DNA from: Bacteroidia bacterium
Lineage (GTDB): Bacteria; Bacteroidota; Bacteroidia; Flavobacteriales; Flavobacteriaceae
DNA length: 8,089 nucleotides
Direction: 5' to 3'
Assembly (NCBI GenBank): GCA_030429325.1
Contig: JAUICT010000076.1
Coordinates: 1 to 8,089, forward strand
Translations under genes and position numbers: made by a program
Part shown: piece by piece, positions 1-5,178 of the stretch
Layout of the letters: each line of letters starts with the position of its first letter
Position numbering within the stretch: the first letter of the stretch is position 1
The notes under the pieces: model-generated
Told to the model about the DNA's origin: nothing
The model's database searches: none
What the model saw: only the letters and a program-made list of their open reading frames with translations

Positions 1-562
1 AGAAAAAGCCAAGGCCGAAAAGAAGAAAATTTTGCTTTTCTGGTACCCAAAGGATTTCACCTTTGTTTGCCCAACGGAGCTGCACGCTTTTCAACAACAT
101 TTGGCCGAATTTGAAAAAAGGAACACTTTGGTGATTGGCGCATCTTGCGATACTGCAGAGGTACACTTTGCTTGGTTGAACACTGCCAAGGACAATGGTG
201 GGATTGAAGGGGTAACGTATCCTCTCGTTGCCGATAGCAATAGAAACTTGGCCAAGGCTTTGGGCATTTTGGATATTACCCATGAAGATTATAATGAGGA
301 AACCGATTCTGTTCTTGTTGAAGGGGACAATGTAACCTACAGGGCCACCTATTTGATTGATGAGGAAGGTACGGTGTTCCATGAAGGCATCAACCACATG
401 CCCCTAGGTAGAAATGTTAAAGAATTTATCCGTTTGGTGGATGCATTTGCCCATGTACAGGAAAAAGGTGAGGTATGCCCTGCCAACTGGGAAGAAGGTA
501 AGGAAGCCATGAACGCCAACCGTGACGGAGTAGCAGAATATTTGGCCAACCACGTAAACTAA
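1..562 (+). CDS. Typical 2-Cys peroxiredoxin (AhpC/Prx1 type), 5' truncated by the window edge
   Basis: Reduces hydrogen peroxide, organic peroxides or peroxynitrite in the cytoplasm through a cysteine thiol. The reading frame is already open at base 2 and runs to TAA at 560-562; about 186 residues are present, so roughly 25 N-terminal residues lie outside the window. The TTG at 32 is an internal Leu codon (KKKILLFWYPKDF), not a start. The peroxidatic Cys sits in FVCPTE (codon 68-70) and the resolving Cys in GEVCPANW (codon 476-478), which is the typical 2-Cys layout. The TYRATYLIDEEG segment carries the conserved active-site Arg. The position of the GGLG motif of peroxide-sensitive eukaryotic Prx reads GGIEG, and there is no C-terminal YF, so a peroxide-robust enzyme is inferred. 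A thioredoxin gene starts 4 bases downstream and is a likely electron donor. Family assignment is very secure. Confidence 0.96.
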   Translation, partial: EKAKAEKKKILLFWYPKDFTFVCPTELHAFQQHLAEFEKRNTLVIGASCDTAEVHFAWLNTAKDNGGIEGVTYPLVADSNRNLAKALGILDITHEDYNEETDSVLVEGDNVTYRATYLIDEEGTVFHEGINHMPLGRNVKEFIRLVDAFAHVQEKGEVCPANWEEGKEAMNANRDGVAEYLANHVN

Positions 563-566
563 GGAC

Positions 567-881
567 ATGGTCATAGAATTGGAAAAAGACAACCTGAGTG
601 AGCTTGTTGCCAGCAACGAGTCCGTTGTGGTGCAATATTCCGCATCATGGTGTGGAAATTGTAGGATTATGAAGCCTAAGTTCAAGAAAGAGGCTTCCCT
701 TAACCAAAATGTCACTTTTGTGATGGTCGATGCTGAAAAATTCCCGGAGTCGAGAAAAATGGCCAACGTGGACAATCTGCCCACCTTTGCCGCCTTTTCC
801 AACGGGACATTGAAAAATCAGGTGCAGACCAACAAATATGATGTATTAAAAACTTTGGTCCATGAAGTTGCCCATAATTAA
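567..881 (+). CDS. Thioredoxin-family protein with WCGNC active site
   Basis: A 104-residue single-domain thioredoxin fold protein without a signal peptide, so cytosolic. The redox motif W28-C29-G30-N31-C32 has Asn where classic thioredoxin has Pro (WCGPC); the cis-Pro loop follows as NLPTF (P72). Length matches ordinary thioredoxins (about 105-110). ATG at 567 is chosen because it lies 4 bases after the peroxiredoxin stop and leaves a complete fold. Tight spacing with the upstream peroxiredoxin suggests one transcript and a dedicated reductant role, which is inference. The Pro-to-Asn change in the CXXC dipeptide is expected to shift redox potential and partner choice. It is unlikely to be the general-purpose TrxA. 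The gene overlaps the next by 20 bases. Confidence 0.92.
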   Translation: MVIELEKDNLSELVASNESVVVQYSASWCGNCRIMKPKFKKEASLNQNVTFVMVDAEKFPESRKMANVDNLPTFAAFSNGTLKNQVQTNKYDVLKTLVHEVAHN

Positions 882-1119
882 ACAGCTGGTCAATTTTGTT
901 GAGGAGCATGATGAGGATTATCTTCTGGAAACCGCAGAAACATTGGAACATATCTGCGATGTTCCCAGTCTAAAAGATGAGGAATTGGACACCATTGGAG
1001 AACTCATCTCCAATATTTACGGCGCCTTGGAAGTATCAAATGAGATAAAAAACGGGACACCAAAAAAAGAGGCCATGAATGCCTTTATGTCCCGAGTGCT
1101 GAGTTCCATCGACAAATAG
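862..1119 (+). CDS. Small acidic DUF6952-type protein of unknown function
   Basis: An 85-residue, strongly acidic, mostly alpha-helical protein with no signal peptide or membrane segment. I recognise it as the small conserved flavobacterial protein that follows the peroxiredoxin-thioredoxin pair (DUF6952, from memory). Recognisable stretches are MKLPIIKQL at the N-terminus, VPSLKDEELDTIGELISN in the middle, and GTPKKEA near the end. A single Cys (in HICDVPS) is present, so there is no CXXC redox centre. ATG at 862 lies inside the thioredoxin gene in the +1 frame, giving a 20-base overlap and probable translational coupling. The context suggests a partner or modulator of the peroxiredoxin/thioredoxin pair, but nothing in the sequence shows a function. 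Confidence 0.85.
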   Translation: MKLPIIKQLVNFVEEHDEDYLLETAETLEHICDVPSLKDEELDTIGELISNIYGALEVSNEIKNGTPKKEAMNAFMSRVLSSIDK

Positions 1120-1143
1120 ACCCTACTATATTTTCTATTCAAG

Positions 1144-1179
1144 AACCTTCCCGTAATGCACTACGGGAAGGTTTTTTTT
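1144..1179 (+). terminator. Intrinsic terminator after the peroxiredoxin-thioredoxin-DUF6952 unit
   Basis: A perfect 12-bp stem (arms 1144-1155 AACCTTCCCGTA and 1162-1173 TACGGGAAGGTT) closes a 6-base loop (ATGCAC) and runs into eight T residues at 1172-1179. It starts 24 bases after the DUF6952 stop and is the clearest transcription end in the window. It separates this unit from tpx. Confidence 0.93.
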
Positions 1180-1182
1180 AAG

Positions 1183-1190
1183 TATTTTTG
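1183..1190 (+). promoter_or_regulatory. Putative Bacteroidota -7 box for tpx
   Basis: TATTTTTG is a full match to the Bacteroidota -7 consensus TAnnTTTG. It lies just after the terminator and 22 bases before the tpx ATG, a normal distance for a short leader. No TTG is visible at the usual -33 distance, where the terminator hairpin sits. The call therefore rests on one element in a T-rich stretch and on position. Confidence 0.5.
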
Positions 1191-1212
1191 AGCCTGAACC
1201 AAATATATAGTT

Positions 1213-1719
1213 ATGGCTACAGTCACCTTAAAAGGAAATGAAATACACACCCTTGGAAACCTTCCCGAGAATGGTTCCCAAGCCCCGGAATTTAAACTGA
1301 CCAAAAACGACCTCTCCCAGGCTTCACTATCAGATTATGCAGGCCAAAAAGTGGTCTTGAACATATTCCCAAGTATAGATACAGGCACTTGTGCCCAATC
1401 TGTCCGCCAATTCAACCAAGAAGCAGCCGAGCTGGACAACACCAAGATACTTTGCATCTCCAAAGATCTTCCCTTTGCCCAGACCCGTTTCTGCGGAGCC
1501 GAAGGCATAGACAAAGTGGAGACCTTGTCCGATTTCAGGGATGGAAACTTCGGAAAATCATACAAGGTAGAATTTACCGATGGCCCATTGCAAGGGCTTT
1601 TATCACGCTCCGTGGTGGTGCTCAATGAAAAGGGACAGGTCATCTATTCCGAGCAAGTTTCCGAAACTGTGGACGAGCCCAATTACAAAGCCGCGCTTGA
1701 AGCATTGGTGGATGCCTAG
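1213..1719 (+). CDS. tpx: Thiol peroxidase (atypical 2-Cys peroxiredoxin, Tpx)
   Basis: A 168-residue Tpx-subfamily peroxiredoxin, the family's usual length. It reduces hydroperoxides, with a preference in the family for alkyl and lipid hydroperoxides, and is recycled by thioredoxin. The signature PSIDTGTCAQSVR places the active-site Thr at T57 and peroxidatic Cys at C60; the resolving Cys is C94 in RFCGAEGI. A third Cys, C81 (KILCISKDLPFAQ), and R132 in LLSRSVVVL match conserved Tpx positions. E. coli Tpx has Cys 61, 82 and 95, an offset of one. No signal peptide is seen, so cytosolic here (E. coli Tpx was once described as periplasmic). ATG at 1213 gives a full-length protein beginning MATVTLKGN. 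It is expressed from its own promoter after the terminator, and its last 8 bases overlap the DgkA-family gene. Confidence 0.97.
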   Translation: MATVTLKGNEIHTLGNLPENGSQAPEFKLTKNDLSQASLSDYAGQKVVLNIFPSIDTGTCAQSVRQFNQEAAELDNTKILCISKDLPFAQTRFCGAEGIDKVETLSDFRDGNFGKSYKVEFTDGPLQGLLSRSVVVLNEKGQVIYSEQVSETVDEPNYKAALEALVDA

Positions 1720-2077
1720 GGAATCTTTTTTCAAAAATAGAATCCGTAGTGTCGGTTATGCATTCAAAGGCATGTTCCTCCTTTTACGGACCGAGGCCAG
1801 TATTAAAATACAATTTGTCATTGCTTTGTTGATGACAGCCGCAGGATTTTATTTTGAAATCTCTGCATTTGAGTGGATCATGCAACTCTTCGCCATTGGA
1901 TTGGTCATGGGTATAGAGGGAGTGAACACGGCCATTGAAAAAATAGCGGATTACATTCAACCCGATCAAGACCCAAAAATTGGCTTGATCAAAGATATTT
2001 CGGCAGGCGCAGTGATGATTGTATCCATTGTGGCCAGCATCATTGGATTGATTATTTACATCCCCAAGTTTGGGTAA
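1712..2077 (+). CDS. DgkA-family small membrane kinase (diacylglycerol or undecaprenol kinase)
   Basis: A 121-residue integral membrane kinase that phosphorylates a lipid alcohol with MgATP. The frame stays open far upstream inside tpx, but ATG at 1712 gives the family's normal length and overlaps the tpx stop as ATGCCTAG. After an amphipathic N-terminus come three membrane segments (about 32-49, 53-69 and 96-117). Catalytic-type residues are all present, and by direct count fall at the numbers used for E. coli DgkA: E28, E69, N72, E76, K94 and D95 (GIEGVNTAIEKIAD and IKDISAGAV). The substrate cannot be read from sequence: the E. coli protein uses diacylglycerol and its Firmicutes relatives use undecaprenol. 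Nearby envelope genes fit either recycling role. The overlap suggests translational coupling to tpx; a functional link is not evident. Confidence 0.93.
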   Translation: MPRESFFKNRIRSVGYAFKGMFLLLRTEASIKIQFVIALLMTAAGFYFEISAFEWIMQLFAIGLVMGIEGVNTAIEKIADYIQPDQDPKIGLIKDISAGAVMIVSIVASIIGLIIYIPKFG

Positions 2078-2104
2078 GAACATCCAAGATCTTGTATAGC
2101 AGCG

Positions 2105-2112
2105 TAAATTTG
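2105..2112 (+). promoter_or_regulatory. Putative Bacteroidota -7 box for the ftsK operon
   Basis: TAAATTTG is a full match to TAnnTTTG in the 64-base gap between the DgkA-family gene and ftsK, 29 bases before the ftsK ATG. No TTG lies 17-23 bases upstream, so the -33 element is missing or poor. A 10-bp palindrome CAAGATCTTG (2085-2094) sits immediately upstream, near where the -33 region would be. Start-site mapping would be needed to prove it. Confidence 0.5.
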
Positions 2113-2141
2113 TAAATTAGCCCCCATAGCAAAAAGGATTA

Positions 2142-4523
2142 ATGGCAAAGAAAAGGACAAAATCAAAATCCAAACCTACCACTGCCAAAAAGAGGGTGTC
2201 ATTTAGGCCCTCAAAGCAAAACAAGATTATCTTGGGCAGTCTGCTAATTGTGCTCAGCATAGCACTTTTCTTCTCGTTCATGTCCTACTACTTTACATGG
2301 CAGGAAGATCAGAGCATTCTCTCTGAGTTCGCTCACAGAAATGCGGAAGCCAGTAATTTGTTGAACAAGTTTGGGGCAAGTGTGAGCCACTTTTTTATGT
2401 ACCAAGGATTTGGGTTGGCCTCGTTCGCTTTCCCACTCTTGTTGGCCATAACCGGATTATATCTGTTTCTGGGATTGAGCGGAAAAGGGTTGATAGGAAA
2501 ATGGGTTTGGGGCCTGGTAGGTATCATCTGGGTTTCGGTGGCCTTGGGCTTCTTTGCTGCCGAACTACCCCTTCTGGGAGGGCTCATCGGTTATGAGATG
2601 AACGATTTCCTTCAAGATTACACGGGAAAGATCGGGGTGTTCTTGATCTTGATTTTTATGTTGATGGTCATTTTGGTAAGACTCTTCAACTTCACACCAG
2701 AAGGCGTCGCCAATTTCTTCCGGTCGCAACGACAAAAAATAAAGTCCGATCTTCAAAAAGATGCTCCTCCTGTTGAAAATATGGATGAGCTTGATGAACT
2801 CAGCGTTCAATTAGAGACAAAAGAAGTAGATGTTGCTCCAGTTGTGGATACTTACACCCATAAAAAAGACATACCACCACTTCAAAATGAAGCAGGACTG
2901 GATGTTAACCTCCCCCAAGAAGAAGAGACCGACATTAGCCTTGAAGTTGAAAAAGTAACGGAAGAAAAAGAAGAAAAAGACATTAAGGCCGAAAAGTTGG
3001 TCAAGGATTTTGGGGAATTCGACCCAAAATTGGAATTAGGAAACTACAAGTTCCCTCCTTTGGAGCTTCTGGAAGCGCATGGTGCCTCAGGCGGAATCAC
3101 CATCAACCAAGAAGAGCTGGAAGAAAACAAAAACCGCATTGTAAGCACCCTAAAGAACTACAAGATTGGAATTGCCCAGATCAAGGCCACCATTGGCCCT
3201 ACGGTTACCCTCTACGAAATTGTCCCCGAAGCTGGCATTCGTATCTCCAAAATCAAAAACCTAGAGGATGACATCGCCCTATCCTTGGCCGCTTTGGGTA
3301 TACGGATCATTGCTCCCATTCCCGGAAAAGGAACGGTGGGTATTGAAGTCCCCAACAAAAATGCCACCATAGTTTCCATGCGGTCGGTAATAGCCTCCAA
3401 CAAATTCCAAAAAGCCGAAATGGAACTTCCCATTGCTTTTGGAAAGACCATCAGCAATGAAACTTTTGTGGTAGACCTTGCCAAAATGCCGCACATGCTC
3501 ATGGCAGGAGCAACAGGGCAGGGAAAATCCGTAGGTTTAAATGCCGTGATCACTTCATTGCTGTATAAAAAACATCCTGCCGAAATTAAGTTCATTTTAG
3601 TGGATCCCAAAAAAGTGGAATTGACCCTCTACAACAAAATAGAACGTCATTTTCTCGCTAAGCTTCCCGATTCGGAAGAAGCCATTATCACGGACAATAC
3701 CAAGGTAATCAACACCCTGAACTCGCTCTGTATTGAAATGGACAATAGGTATGAGCTGTTAAAAACAGCCATGGTACGGAACATTAAAGAATATAATGCC
3801 AAGTTCAAGGCACGTAAGCTGAACCCCAATGATGGGCATAAGTTCCTACCCTATATTGTCTTGGTGATTGATGAGTTTGCAGACCTAATTATGACCGCAG
3901 GCAAGGAAGTAGAAACCCCGATTGCCCGCTTGGCGCAGTTGGCCAGGGCCATTGGAATACATTTGATCATTGCCACCCAACGACCTTCGGTAAACGTAAT
4001 TACCGGTATCATAAAGGCCAACTTCCCGGCCCGGATTGCTTTTAGGGTAACTTCCAAGATAGACTCCAGGACCATTTTGGATGCACAAGGAGCTGACCAA
4101 TTGATAGGTCGGGGAGACATGCTTTTCACCCAAGGCAATGATGTGACCCGCTTGCAGTGTGCCTTTGTGGACACCCCTGAAGTTGGAAAAATAACCGAAT
4201 ATATTGGGTCGCAACGTGCCTATCCTGAAGCTCACTTACTGCCAGAATATGTAGGAGAAGACTCTGGCACGGGTATTGATTATGATATTTCGGATAGGGA
4301 TGCCATGTTCCGTGAAGCTGCCGAAGTGATTGTTACCGCCCAGCAAGGATCAGCCTCCCTTATCCAGAGAAAACTAAAACTGGGGTACAATCGTGCCGGT
4401 AGGATCATCGACCAATTGGAAGCTGCCGGAATCGTAGGGCCCTTTGAAGGAAGTAAGGCCCGTCAAGTATTGGTCCCAGACATTTATTCATTGGAACAAC
4501 TTTTGGAAAACGAATCAAAATAA
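2142..4523 (+). CDS. ftsK: FtsK/SpoIIIE-type DNA translocase
   Basis: A 793-residue septum-anchored ATPase that pumps chromosomal DNA during division and hands dif sites to XerC/XerD. The N-terminus is very basic (MAKKRTKSKSK), followed by four hydrophobic segments at about 28-51, 88-112, 119-150 and 163-182. An acidic, Lys/Glu-rich linker covers about 200-295, far shorter than the linker of E. coli FtsK (1329 residues), so the size resembles SpoIIIE. The motor follows: alpha domain about 300-400, Walker A GATGQGKS at 456-463, Walker B YIVLVIDEFADL at 571-582 (D577, E578), and ATQRPSVNVITG at 611-622. The C-terminal winged-helix gamma domain (about 715-780, with GSASLIQRKLKLGYNRAGR) is present, so sequence-directed translocation on polar chromosome motifs is expected. 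ATG at 2142 follows an A-rich leader. It heads a run of tightly packed envelope genes. Confidence 0.98.
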   Translation: MAKKRTKSKSKPTTAKKRVSFRPSKQNKIILGSLLIVLSIALFFSFMSYYFTWQEDQSILSEFAHRNAEASNLLNKFGASVSHFFMYQGFGLASFAFPLLLAITGLYLFLGLSGKGLIGKWVWGLVGIIWVSVALGFFAAELPLLGGLIGYEMNDFLQDYTGKIGVFLILIFMLMVILVRLFNFTPEGVANFFRSQRQKIKSDLQKDAPPVENMDELDELSVQLETKEVDVAPVVDTYTHKKDIPPLQNEAGLDVNLPQEEETDISLEVEKVTEEKEEKDIKAEKLVKDFGEFDPKLELGNYKFPPLELLEAHGASGGITINQEELEENKNRIVSTLKNYKIGIAQIKATIGPTVTLYEIVPEAGIRISKIKNLEDDIALSLAALGIRIIAPIPGKGTVGIEVPNKNATIVSMRSVIASNKFQKAEMELPIAFGKTISNETFVVDLAKMPHMLMAGATGQGKSVGLNAVITSLLYKKHPAEIKFILVDPKKVELTLYNKIERHFLAKLPDSEEAIITDNTKVINTLNSLCIEMDNRYELLKTAMVRNIKEYNAKFKARKLNPNDGHKFLPYIVLVIDEFADLIMTAGKEVETPIARLAQLARAIGIHLIIATQRPSVNVITGIIKANFPARIAFRVTSKIDSRTILDAQGADQLIGRGDMLFTQGNDVTRLQCAFVDTPEVGKITEYIGSQRAYPEAHLLPEYVGEDSGTGIDYDISDRDAMFREAAEVIVTAQQGSASLIQRKLKLGYNRAGRIIDQLEAAGIVGPFEGSKARQVLVPDIYSLEQLLENESK

Positions 4524-4527
4524 CGCT

Positions 4528-5175
4528 ATGATCAAAAAACATATTCTTTTTATTGGACTATTAACCGTTGCATTTTTCTCCCATGCCCAAAGCTCATCCA
4601 AGGCAAAGGCCCTGTTGGATGAGGTATATGACAAAGTGAAGGGTTATGACAATATTTATATCGATTTCACATCGACCATTGAAAATACAGAAGCAAACCT
4701 AAAACAAGAAACACATGGTAATGTGACCCTAAAGGGCGAAAAATATTTCTTGAATTATTTTGGGGCACAACAATTGTTCGACGGCGACAAAGTCTACACT
4801 GTGGTTCCTGAAAACGAAGAAGTCACCATAGAAGATGTGAATGAAGATACAGACAACGTAAGCCCGTCAAAAATGCTTACTTTTTATAAGACCGGCCACA
4901 ATTATTCTTGGGACATTCTGCAAAATGCTGGCGGAAGAAAAATTCAGTATGTAAAGCTCACTCCCATTGATTCAAACACGGAGATAAAATCGGTTCTTTT
5001 GGGTATAGACACCCAAACCAAGCACATATACAAATTGATTCAAACCGGGAATAACGGCACAAAAACGATCATAACCGTTAATTCTTTCAAAACCAACCAG
5101 CCACTTTCAAGTACCCTATTTACCTTTGATGAGAAAAAATACGAGGATAAAGGGTATTACATAACACGAAACTAA
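4528..5175 (+). CDS. lolA: LolA-like outer-membrane lipoprotein carrier
   Basis: A periplasmic chaperone thought to carry lipoproteins from the inner-membrane Lol ABC exporter to the outer membrane. ATG at 4528 (4 bases after the ftsK stop) is preferred over the in-frame TTG at 4444 inside ftsK because it places a clean signal peptide at the N-terminus: MIKK, a hydrophobic core to about residue 17, and a likely cleavage SHA|Q after A20, giving a mature protein of about 195 residues. There is no lipobox Cys. The rest alternates beta strands (GNVTLKGEKYFLNYFG, KVYTVVPENEEVTI), consistent with the LolA half-barrel. No Cys or catalytic motif is visible. Assignment rests on size, the signal peptide, the general pattern and the ftsK-lolA neighbour pair, also seen in E. 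coli; sequence identity to E. coli LolA is probably low. Confidence 0.87.
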   Translation: MIKKHILFIGLLTVAFFSHAQSSSKAKALLDEVYDKVKGYDNIYIDFTSTIENTEANLKQETHGNVTLKGEKYFLNYFGAQQLFDGDKVYTVVPENEEVTIEDVNEDTDNVSPSKMLTFYKTGHNYSWDILQNAGGRKIQYVKLTPIDSNTEIKSVLLGIDTQTKHIYKLIQTGNNGTKTIITVNSFKTNQPLSSTLFTFDEKKYEDKGYYITRN

Positions 5176-5178
5176 GCA

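Noticed and set aside
32..34. TTG as a start codon for the peroxiredoxin
   Set aside because: The frame is open upstream to base 2 with family-like residues, and the conserved beta strand before FVCPTE would be cut.
404..802. Minus-strand open frame across the peroxiredoxin-thioredoxin junction
   Set aside because: It is antisense to two well-supported genes, has no recognisable motif and no start context.
1580..1711. 44-residue N-terminal extension of the DgkA-family protein starting at ATG 1580
   Set aside because: It lies wholly inside tpx in another frame and has no resemblance to the kinase family; the protein from ATG 1712 already has the correct length and residue spacing.
2930..2990. 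A/G-rich repetitive stretch in ftsK as a possible repeat element
   Set aside because: It encodes the Lys/Glu-rich linker (VTEEKEEKD) expected between membrane and motor domains; simple low complexity.
4444..4527. 28-residue extension of the LolA-like protein starting at TTG 4444
   Set aside because: It is inside ftsK and would bury the signal peptide; ATG 4528 puts the signal peptide at the N-terminus.
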